A DNA stretch of 13,948 nucleotides, from positions 1 to 13,948 of the forward strand of contig CAZVFR010000069.1 in NCBI GenBank assembly GCA_964626505.1. The letters are read 5' to 3'. This document shows, in pieces, positions 1-6,426 of the stretch. The position numbers and the translations under genes were made by a program. The DNA is from CAZUGA01 sp964626505 (GTDB lineage: Bacteria; Pseudomonadota; Gammaproteobacteria; Methylococcales; UBA1147). Under the pieces are notes generated by a model. The model was not told the DNA's origin. It worked only from the letters and a program-made list of their open reading frames with translations, and made no database searches. Within the stretch, counting starts at the first letter, position 1, and every line of letters starts with the position of its first letter.

Positions 1-157
1 TTTGTAGTGAGCGCAAAAGGTTGGACGTCACCGATGAGGTAAACGGCACGATGACTGCCAGTAACGTAAAAACGAACCAGTGACCGCGTTCGCGGCCCAG
101 TTTGGAGTCAGAAAATTGGGTTTGGAGGGGACCTAACAGGTCGCGTAGAATAAACAT
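1..157 (-). CDS. Insertion-sequence transposase, N-terminal part only (runs off the left edge)
   Basis: Reading the minus strand from an ATG at 155-157 gives 52 codons with no stop, open to the window edge. The protein begins MFILRDLLGPLQTQ and continues with a basic patch (GRERGHWF) and a hydrophobic stretch ending in TSSVTSNLLRSL. I recognise this from memory as the N-terminus of IS4-like transposases in gammaproteobacteria. The catalytic DDE residues lie outside the window, so family and intactness cannot be confirmed. The hydrophobic segment (about residues 28-40) is part of this family's N-terminal fold as I recall it and should not be read as a membrane protein on its own. The neighbouring truncated EAL gene fits an insertion or rearrangement hotspot. 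Confidence 0.6.
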   Translation of the reverse strand, partial: MFILRDLLGPLQTQFSDSKLGRERGHWFVFTLLAVIVPFTSSVTSNLLRSLQ

Positions 158-158
158 G

Positions 159-230
159 GAATGAGGCCTTTTTTATCAGTTTATCAACGGGTTAGAAACA
201 TTGATTATACCAAAAAGACTGGCCTCATTC
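159..230. repeat. 10-bp perfect inverted repeat upstream of the transposase start
   Basis: GAATGAGGCC at 159-168 is the exact reverse complement of GGCCTCATTC at 221-230, with 52 bases between. The left arm ends one base before the transposase ATG (157, minus strand). Transcription entering from the right would make an RNA whose two arms could pair next to the start codon. IS10 and IS50 use such pairing to block translation of read-through transcripts. It could instead be part of the element's terminal repeat; the outer end of the element is not defined here. Confidence 0.45.
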
Positions 231-297
231 AGTTATTATCTTGTTGTTTATAAAAGATATTATGCATTTTCTCACTCAAAGTTGGCCTATAAAATGA

Positions 298-639
298 ATT
301 CACTTTATATGCCAATTTGCAGCTCATCCAGGCAGAATTTGGTTTGACCAGAAAGAAAAAACGGTGAAACTTCAGCTAAAGATTGACCGATCTTTTATTC
401 ATAATGTGACTTCTGACGAAAAAGACGCGATGTTGGCTACGTCTATTATCGCGTTAGGGCATAGTATGAAGCTTAAAGTCATTGCTGAAGGTGTTGAAAC
501 AAAAGGCCAGCTGGAATTTTTACAACAAAAGCAATGCGACGAGTTTCAAGGGCACCTGGTTAGCCCGCCCATACCGGCACAGGATTTTGAACGATATTTA
601 CGTAGTCACGACGCAGCTAAATTTCGAGTCGTGTGCTAG
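298..639 (+). pseudogene. Decayed EAL-domain (c-di-GMP phosphodiesterase) C-terminal fragment
   Basis: The frame is open from 298, after a TGA at 295-297, to a TAG at 637-639. The recognisable homology begins only around 370. It contains KIDRSF, then VIAEGVET, then FQGHLVSPPIPAQDFERYL, the last third of an EAL domain (PF00563 family). The EAL signature and the DDFGTGY metal-binding stretch that should precede KIDRSF are absent. The residues before it do not resemble an EAL domain, so the fragment cannot hydrolyse c-di-GMP. A GTG at 364 could start a 91-residue peptide, but it has no clear ribosome-binding site. The last few residues before the stop also diverge from the family. It is best read as a remnant left by deletion, perhaps connected with the insertion sequence about 200 bases to the left. 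Confidence 0.75.
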
Positions 640-784
640 CCCGGATTTCCTCAATCAAAGAACGCTTTTTGAAATCATATGTTTGCGTGACCAATCTGTC
701 TTATCGAGAGAAATCCAGGCTAGTGGGTATGGATTTTTAGAGAATTGGTGGTAACTGTTAGCGATGGCTTGGTAGAGGCTCTGG

Positions 785-2332
785 ATGAAGCAAAAAGGCG
801 TAGTAGCCGCAGGCCATAAGGAAACCGCTCTGGCGGCGGCTAGCGTTTTGCAGGAAGGTGGGAATGCGTTTGATGCGGTAGTTGCGGCCCATTTTACCGC
901 CTGCGTTGCCGAGCCGGTCTTGGCTTCATTAGGAGGCGGTGGGTTTTTGTTGGCGCATCAGGCGGATGGACGCCAATGCGTCTATGACCATTTTGTGCAG
1001 ACGCCGAAGAGCCGGAAAGCCGCGGGTGACATGGAGTTTTTTCCGATATCCGCGGATTTTGGAACTGCGCGGCAAGAGTTTCATATCGGCCGGGGCGCTG
1101 CTGCAACGCCCGGTACCGTGCGCGGCCTGTTTGCGATCCAAGCCGATTTGTGTACTTGGCCAATGCCGGAACTGGCGCAACCGGCTATCGCTTTGGCTAA
1201 GCGAGGTGTCGAGATGAACAGCTTGCAAGCCTATATCTTTGATATCGTCAAGGCTGTCTATTGTTATACCCCGGAAACACGAGCGGTTTACGCAAGCCGC
1301 AAAGTTGATGGCCATCTGCTTGCGGAGGGTGAAACACTTCGGCAGACTGATTTCGCCAATTGTTTGGACGCGCTGGCTCGGGAAGGCGAAGATCTTTTCT
1401 ATAAAGGCGAAATCGGCCAAAGAATTGAGGCGTTGTGTAGCGAAGGCGGGCATTTGCTGCGTGATGATCTTGAATCGTACCAGGTGATAAGACGTTCTCC
1501 GCTTAAGGTCGAGTACCAAAGCGCAAAGCTGTTGACTAATCCTCCACCTAGTTCTGGTGGGCTTTTAATCAGTTTCGCATTGAAAATATTGGATGCTGCC
1601 CGGTTACAGCAAAGCTTGTTCGCAACGCCAGACTATCTTAGTGTGTTGGCCCAAATCATGGCCGTAACGAACAAAGCACGAATTGATGCGCATTTTGATA
1701 CCAATGAACAGTGTCCTTCGCTAAATTTGCTGGATAAGGTTGTTTTGGATAAATATCGGTCGTCGATACACGGCAGACCCTCATGTTCGCGCGGTACAAC
1801 GCAGATCAGCGTTATCGATAAGCACGGAAATATGGCCAGCTTGACGACGAGCAACGGCGAAGGCTGTGGCTATTTTGTTCCCGGTACTGGGGTGATGCTC
1901 AACAACATGCTCGGCGAGGAAGACTTGCACCCGGGTGGTTTTAACGTCTGGCCCGAGGATCAGCGTATGACATCAATGATGGCGCCAACACTGGCTTTCT
2001 TTTCGGACGGGCAGCGTATCGCTACCGGGTCGGGAGGGTCCAATCGACTCAGGACCGCGATACTGCAGATCTTATTGAATCTTGTCGACGGAAATCTGTC
2101 ATTACAAGAGGCCGTATATAAATCGCGTATCCACTTGGAGAACGGATTTTTGAACATCGAGGGCGGTTTCGAGCAATCGGTCTTGGATCGTTTGACCAAC
2201 GATTATCCGGACCACCGGGTGTGGGAAGCGAAAAATCTTTTCTTCGGTGGCGCGCATACTGTTTCGTTCAACGGTGTATTCTCGGGTGTCGGCGATCCAC
2301 GTCGGGGTGGCCATTCGATAGTTGTGGGCTAG
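785..2332 (+). CDS. Gamma-glutamyltransferase-family protein (cytoplasmic, divergent clade)
   Basis: A 515-residue N-terminal-nucleophile hydrolase of the gamma-glutamyltranspeptidase family (PF01019). Family members self-cleave before a Thr, which becomes the nucleophile acting on glutathione or related gamma-glutamyl compounds. Visible: EGGNAFDAVVAA (24-35), LGGGGFLL (49-56), a GTTQISVIDKHGN block (337-349) placing the cleavage Thr at 338, then LNNMLGE (372-378), TSMMAPTL (396-403) and GSGGSNR (415-421). Compared with E. coli Ggt, the Ser-Ser-Met oxyanion segment is Thr-Ser-Met, the GSPGGSR loop lacks its Pro, and the RDMF segment that supplies the substrate-carboxylate Arg is not recognisable. 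There is no signal peptide, so it is predicted cytoplasmic, unlike periplasmic Ggt. The ATG is the first start after an in-frame TAG at 773-775. The substrate may not be glutathione. Its position before gloB suggests, but does not prove, a glutathione link. Confidence 0.85.
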   Translation: MKQKGVVAAGHKETALAAASVLQEGGNAFDAVVAAHFTACVAEPVLASLGGGGFLLAHQADGRQCVYDHFVQTPKSRKAAGDMEFFPISADFGTARQEFHIGRGAAATPGTVRGLFAIQADLCTWPMPELAQPAIALAKRGVEMNSLQAYIFDIVKAVYCYTPETRAVYASRKVDGHLLAEGETLRQTDFANCLDALAREGEDLFYKGEIGQRIEALCSEGGHLLRDDLESYQVIRRSPLKVEYQSAKLLTNPPPSSGGLLISFALKILDAARLQQSLFATPDYLSVLAQIMAVTNKARIDAHFDTNEQCPSLNLLDKVVLDKYRSSIHGRPSCSRGTTQISVIDKHGNMASLTTSNGEGCGYFVPGTGVMLNNMLGEEDLHPGGFNVWPEDQRMTSMMAPTLAFFSDGQRIATGSGGSNRLRTAILQILLNLVDGNLSLQEAVYKSRIHLENGFLNIEGGFEQSVLDRLTNDYPDHRVWEAKNLFFGGAHTVSFNGVFSGVGDPRRGGHSIVVG

Positions 2333-2420
2333 CCTGCATTTCTTACTGGAGGGCAAGATGATCGCGCAGAGAATTGTTTTCACAAGGGATTTTTTGACCG
2401 AGCGGAATAGGGGTTAGAAC

Positions 2421-3191
2421 GTGCTTGAAGTAGTGCAGCTTCCGGTCTTAAGTGACAATTATATTTACCTGCTCCACGAATCTATCGACGGTGTAACTGC
2501 CGTGGTTGATCCCGCTGAATCCGGTCCGGTTTTGGCCGCTTTGAAAAAACAACGTTGGAGCTTGGATTATATTCTTAATACCCATCACCACTGGGATCAC
2601 GTTGGCGGTAACCTAGAGCTTAAAAATCATACGGGTTGCGTGGTCGTAGGCGCACGCTCGGATCGCGATAGAATTCCCGGAATCGAAATCGAGTTGGACG
2701 AAGGCGATGGTTTTCGTTTGGGTCAAAGCGAAGCGAAAGTATTGTCTGTATCCGGTCATACCTGTGGCCACATCGCGTATTGGTTTTGCGACGATGAAGC
2801 GCTGTTTTGCGGGGATACCTTATTTGCTTTGGGTTGCGGTCGCTTGTTTGAGGGAAGCCCCGCGCAGATGTGGCAATCCTTATCCAAATTAAAAGCGTTA
2901 CCCGCTGCGACGCGAGTGTATTGTGCGCACGAATATACCCAGGCCAATGGCCGCTTTGCGTTGAGCGTGGATCCTCATAACCCAGTGCTGATTGAACGGA
3001 TGCGGCAAGTTGATTTGAGCCGCTCGCAAGATCAACCTACGGTTCCTTCGACTATAGCCGCCGAATTGGCAACCAATCCATTTTTTCGTGCCGACGTGGA
3101 TGGCGTTCAAGAAACCTTGAATATGCTTGGCGAAGAGGCGGTTTCAGTATTTACCGAAATTCGTCGCAGGAAAGATCATTTCAAGAACTAG
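2421..3191 (+). CDS. gloB: Hydroxyacylglutathione hydrolase (glyoxalase II)
   Basis: A 256-residue metallo-beta-lactamase-fold enzyme that hydrolyses S-lactoylglutathione to lactate and glutathione, the second step of methylglyoxal detoxification in the cytoplasm. The N-terminus MLEVVQLPVLSDNYIYLL is typical of the family. The dinuclear metal site is complete: THHHWDH at 54-60 (His55, His57, Asp59, His60), His113 in SGHTCGH, Asp132 in FCGDTLF and His170 in CAHEY. The C-terminal substrate-binding domain ends with PTVPSTIAAELATNPFFR (207-224) and a basic RRRKDHFK tail, also canonical. Length is normal. The start is GTG, just after a TAG at 2415-2417 in the same frame, which rules out an N-terminal extension. 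It lies 88 bases after the gamma-glutamyltransferase gene and may be co-transcribed with it. Confidence 0.95.
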   Translation: MLEVVQLPVLSDNYIYLLHESIDGVTAVVDPAESGPVLAALKKQRWSLDYILNTHHHWDHVGGNLELKNHTGCVVVGARSDRDRIPGIEIELDEGDGFRLGQSEAKVLSVSGHTCGHIAYWFCDDEALFCGDTLFALGCGRLFEGSPAQMWQSLSKLKALPAATRVYCAHEYTQANGRFALSVDPHNPVLIERMRQVDLSRSQDQPTVPSTIAAELATNPFFRADVDGVQETLNMLGEEAVSVFTEIRRRKDHFKN

Positions 3192-3211
3192 TTCGGATTT
3201 ATCATCCGGAC
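3191..3211. terminator. Weak hairpin between convergent genes
   Basis: GTTCGGA at 3191-3197 can pair with TCCGGAC at 3205-3211 (seven pairs including one G-U) around a 7-base loop. It overlaps the last base of the gloB stop codon and lies 12 bases from the end of the convergent DHH gene. There is no T-run on either side, so it is only a candidate for transcription termination. Confidence 0.3.
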
Positions 3212-3222
3212 ATTGTTCAAGT

Positions 3223-4191
3223 CTATACAGCGGTCGTCAAACTCTCAACTTCGGCTTCATTAGCATTTATTTGATCGATCAGCTCTGATAACACCTGTTG
3301 CGCCTGATCAGTTTGGATTTGGCAGGTTCCCGCATTAGCATGTCCGCCGCCGTCGTATTTTAAGCATAATTCGCCGATATTGGTTTTGGAACTGCGATCT
3401 AAAATAGATTTACCAATCGGTAGCGCAACATTTTGTTTCTTCAGACCCCATAATACATGGATTGACACCTTAATCTCAGGATAAAGCGCATAGATCATAA
3501 AGCGGTTCGCGGTAAATATCGTCTCTTCATTGCGAAGATCCAAAACCCCCACATGGTCATGAATCTTTATACACCGACGGATCTGCTCCTCAGATTTTTC
3601 CGAATGTTCTAAATACAGCTTAATGCGTTCCACAACGTCAGGTAAACCTAGAATCTCGTCAATACTATGTTCTTTGCAATAGTCTATTAATTGCATCATC
3701 AACTGATAGTTGGAAATCCTGAAATTTCTAAACCGTCCCAGTCCGGTGCGTGCATCCATCAAATAGTTCAGCAATACCCAGCCTGTCGGGTGAAGAATTT
3801 CTTCTCGGCTAAATTGTGCGGAATCTCCTTTATCAACCGCGTCCATCATTTCGTTCCAACGTGCCGGAAAAACTTTCGCGCCGCCATAATAGTCATATAC
3901 TACTCTGGCCGCGGAAGGTGCTTTGGAATCAATGACGTATTTTTCGGGTTGATTGCCGCCTCGTCGTATGATTTCACTCTCGTGATGATCGAAGGCGATA
4001 TAACATCCGTCCACATAAGGCAAATTTGTGGTTATATCGTTTTCGCCGATATCAATTTTGCCATCCTGCATATCTTTCGGATGGACAAATAAAATATCAT
4101 CGATCATATTCAAATTTTTAAGAAGGACGGCACAAACCAATCCATCAAAATCACTTCGTGTTACCAACCGGAACTTTCTTTCTTCGGCCAC
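3223..4191 (-). CDS. DHH/DHHA1-family phosphoesterase (exopolyphosphatase/nanoRNase-like)
   Basis: A 322-residue protein with the layout of DHH phosphoesterases (PF01368 plus DHHA1, PF02272). Motif I is TRSDFDG (11-17, with Asp14 and Asp16), the name-giving DHH triad is Asp68-His69-His70 in FDHHESE, a further acidic site is near VDKGD (119-123), and the DHHA1 glycine motif is GGGHANAG (281-288). The family uses Mn2+ or similar metals to hydrolyse phosphodiesters or phosphoanhydrides such as short oligonucleotides, pAp, cyclic dinucleotides or polyphosphate. The sequence does not reveal which. Motif I has Arg-Ser where many members have His-x. The GTG start is fixed by a strong site, GGAGGA (complement of 4198-4203), 6 bases upstream. 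It is convergent with gloB and divergent from the HDOD cluster, so probably a separate unit. No signal peptide or membrane span is seen. Confidence 0.85.
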   Translation of the reverse strand: MAEERKFRLVTRSDFDGLVCAVLLKNLNMIDDILFVHPKDMQDGKIDIGENDITTNLPYVDGCYIAFDHHESEIIRRGGNQPEKYVIDSKAPSAARVVYDYYGGAKVFPARWNEMMDAVDKGDSAQFSREEILHPTGWVLLNYLMDARTGLGRFRNFRISNYQLMMQLIDYCKEHSIDEILGLPDVVERIKLYLEHSEKSEEQIRRCIKIHDHVGVLDLRNEETIFTANRFMIYALYPEIKVSIHVLWGLKKQNVALPIGKSILDRSSKTNIGELCLKYDGGGHANAGTCQIQTDQAQQVLSELIDQINANEAEVESLTTAV

Positions 4192-4565
4192 CGCAAATCC
4201 TCCGAATAATTAGACTATAGATTTATCAATGTAGAGTTATCGCCTTCGTCCGGATTTCTGATACGGGTAATTAAGAATCTAATGAACACTAATTCAACGC
4301 AGAATTTTCTATTCATCCTAACTAACAGATAATCAGAATGTTTATTTCCTACAGCTAATCTCGGAAACTGAGCGTCAGGCGATAAAACCTTCTATCAAAA
4401 CATAGTAAAATTCTTCACAAAAGCAAATCCTGATGGCCTAGCCCGGAAGAGCGCTCGATGATCGTCTTGTCTTTTGGAAAGAAGTTCAGGTTAGCGCATA
4501 CATCATTGCTTATATTAGAAAATACGACCTTAGTATTTTCGTCAGACTAAACTAAAGTTAACGGT
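4192..4565. other. Divergent intergenic region
   Basis: 374 bases without a convincing gene, separating the minus-strand DHH gene from the plus-strand HDOD cluster. It is AT-rich and should hold promoters for both directions. The first bases (4192-4204) carry the DHH ribosome-binding site. GAGCGCTC at 4449-4456 is a perfect 8-bp palindrome. The last 60 bases contain the inverted repeat and possible promoter listed separately. I see no tRNA, riboswitch or repeat array. Confidence 0.6.
4506..4540 (+). promoter_or_regulatory. Candidate promoter overlapped by an 8-bp inverted repeat, upstream of the export cluster
   Basis: GAAAATAC (4518-4525) and GTATTTTC (4533-4540) form a perfect 8-bp inverted repeat with a 7-base centre. 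A loose sigma70-like pair overlaps it: TTGCTT at 4506-4511 and TAGTAT at 4531-4536, with a 19-base spacer that is longer than ideal. The -10 would lie inside the repeat's right arm, so a dimeric repressor bound there would block it. It ends 25 bases before the first HDOD start codon. Both elements are predictions from base patterns only. Confidence 0.3.
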
Positions 4566-5426
4566 ATGGATAATACCGATGACGTAGTCCTCGACCCTCA
4601 AGAATTAGTCGATGGGGTTGTGGATTTAATTTCCTTACCCGAGGTTTACCTCAGAATACGAGCATTAATGCTCGATGATAAATCGCGGCTCGAGGAATTC
4701 GCCGAAGTAGTGCGTACCGATCCGAATCTGGTGGCGGGTGTACTGCGGATCGTGAACAGTGCATATTTCGGTTTTGCGGGGAAGATAGGGACAATTAGCC
4801 GGGCTCTCAATTTCATAGGAATCTGGCAATTACATAACCTGGTATTGGGTGTTTCCGCGGTGAAGTCGTTTTCCGGGATTTCAAACAACATCATAGATAT
4901 GCCGACGTTTTGGCTGCGTAGTGTGCATTGTGGCGTTTTATCCCAATTATTTGCCAAGGCTTGTAAGCTTCGGGAAAGTGAAAAGCTGTTCGTAGTCGGA
5001 TTACTCCACGAAATTGGGCACCTGATTCTTTATAAGGTTTTGCCCGAAGAATCCAGCGAGGTGATTTCAGTTGCCCAACAAGACCAAAGACCGCTATTTC
5101 AAGTAGAAACAGAACATTTCGGATTCCATTATGGTTTAGTCGGCAAGCAGTTAATGCAAGCCTGGGGCCTACCCGATGATTTTCTAGAAATCACCGAGTG
5201 CCATCCCGAGCCTGCTACGGCGCCCAATTGCGCTTTGGAAGCGTCAATAGTCCATATAGCGGATATTTTTTCGCAATCCGGTAATTCCGCGGTGGACCCC
5301 GAACAGTTAATCGAAATGGTTGACCCGCGTGCCTGGGAGGCTACCGGACTGAGCTACGAACAAATTGAACCGCTTTTTGGTGAAGCGATGCAACAAAGCG
5401 CAGAGCTTATAAAAGTCATTTTGTAG
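4566..5426 (+). CDS. HDOD-domain signalling protein 1
   Basis: A 286-residue soluble protein made almost entirely of an HDOD domain (PF08668). These proteins are related to HD hydrolases but usually act as signalling or scaffold modules rather than enzymes. Typical segments: LPEVYLRIRALM (24-35), TDPNLVAGVLRIVNSAYFGF (51-70) and GLLHEIGHL (145-153). The HD pair is His148-Glu149, so the Asp of a working HD site is missing. There is no output domain, membrane span or signal peptide. ATG 4566 is the first start after a TAA at 4548-4550; no good ribosome-binding site is visible. It is the first gene of the right-hand cluster and lies 25 bases before a paralogue, so it probably helps control or assemble the system. 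The function is inferred from context. Confidence 0.85.
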   Translation: MDNTDDVVLDPQELVDGVVDLISLPEVYLRIRALMLDDKSRLEEFAEVVRTDPNLVAGVLRIVNSAYFGFAGKIGTISRALNFIGIWQLHNLVLGVSAVKSFSGISNNIIDMPTFWLRSVHCGVLSQLFAKACKLRESEKLFVVGLLHEIGHLILYKVLPEESSEVISVAQQDQRPLFQVETEHFGFHYGLVGKQLMQAWGLPDDFLEITECHPEPATAPNCALEASIVHIADIFSQSGNSAVDPEQLIEMVDPRAWEATGLSYEQIEPLFGEAMQQSAELIKVIL

Positions 5427-5451
5427 TGCGATTGGTTAATCTTCCAAGCGA

Positions 5452-6303
5452 ATGAAAGGTTCCGCGAATGATCTGGTAAAAAGCATGGCCGATCACGTCA
5501 CGATGCCCGATGTGTATGTGAGGATTCGTGCTTTGATCAACCAGCCGGATTCAGAGATTGAAGATTATGTCGATGCGGTTCGCTTCGATCCCGTCCTGGC
5601 GGCCCGCGTTATCAAGGTCGCCAACAGCAGTTTTTTCGGGTATTCCAATAAAATCTATAGCTTGGAACAAGCCGTGAGCTTTATCGGCGTGATTCAATTG
5701 CATGATGTGTTATTGAGTATATTGACGATTCGTTCGTTCGCGGCGATTCCGAATGAGGTCGTTAACCTGTTTGAATTTTGGCGCACCAGCATCCATTGCG
5801 GAATTGTAGCGAGAATTCTTGCGCAAAAATGTGCACTCGTGGCCAGCGAACGTTTATTCGTGTCGGGTTTGTTACATGACGTCGGCCATGTGTTGATCTA
5901 TCTAAAGAGTCCCGAGTTGGCTCAGGAAGCGATCATGATGTCCATGGAGCAGTCGATGCCTGTCTATATGGCGGAGCGGAAGTTGCTAGGATTTGATTAC
6001 GCGCAAGCGGGTAGCGAGTTAATGCAGTTGTGGCATTTGCCGATCAACTACAAAAGAACCACCGAATTCCATCTCACACCGGGGGAGGCGTCACAGTTTC
6101 AAGTAGAGGCTGCGATTGTTCATCTCGCCAGGCATATTGTCATGGTGTGTGATAGCGGAAACTTCAGCGGCACGGATGCAGAGCTGCTCGACCCGGCGGT
6201 TTGGAAATTGACCAAACTATCCGAATCTGATGTGGAAGAGTCGGGGCAGGAAGCTTCAAAGTATGTGAACGAGGTTTTGGATTTATTACTGCCGAATGTT
6301 TGA
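5452..6303 (+). CDS. HDOD-domain signalling protein 2 (tandem paralogue)
   Basis: A 283-residue protein that aligns along its whole length with the gene before it. Shared blocks: MPDVYVRIRALI (18-29) against LPEVYLRIRALM; FDPVLAARVIKVANSSFFGY (45-64) against TDPNLVAGVLRIVNSAYFGF; SFIGVIQLHDVLL (76-88) against NFIGIWQLHNLVL. This copy keeps His142-Asp143 in GLLHDVGHV, where copy 1 has His-Glu. The pair is an old tandem duplication that has diverged, perhaps into subunits of one complex. It is soluble and cytoplasmic with no extra domain. The ATG follows the first gene by 25 bases with only a weak ribosome-binding site, consistent with one transcript. A 123-base gap follows before the GAF-adaptor gene, the longest inside the cluster up to 13352. 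Confidence 0.85.
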   Translation: MKGSANDLVKSMADHVTMPDVYVRIRALINQPDSEIEDYVDAVRFDPVLAARVIKVANSSFFGYSNKIYSLEQAVSFIGVIQLHDVLLSILTIRSFAAIPNEVVNLFEFWRTSIHCGIVARILAQKCALVASERLFVSGLLHDVGHVLIYLKSPELAQEAIMMSMEQSMPVYMAERKLLGFDYAQAGSELMQLWHLPINYKRTTEFHLTPGEASQFQVEAAIVHLARHIVMVCDSGNFSGTDAELLDPAVWKLTKLSESDVEESGQEASKYVNEVLDLLLPNV

Positions 6304-6426
6304 ATTCGATTGAGATGAACTCGATACACCTTAATTGTCGTGGAACGATTCTGGGCGTCAACAAAAACAGGTGTGCGATCTGCCTGGGAAATGCGGGCTA
6401 ATGATACATCTTATGAGGAATGACAA

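Noticed and set aside
482..754. 90-codon plus-strand frame overlapping the EAL remnant
   Set aside because: It is out of frame with the recognisable EAL residues and shows no family features.
929..1519. 196-codon minus-strand frame inside the gamma-glutamyltransferase gene
   Set aside because: It is antisense to a clear family member, with no recognisable domain, so a shadow frame.
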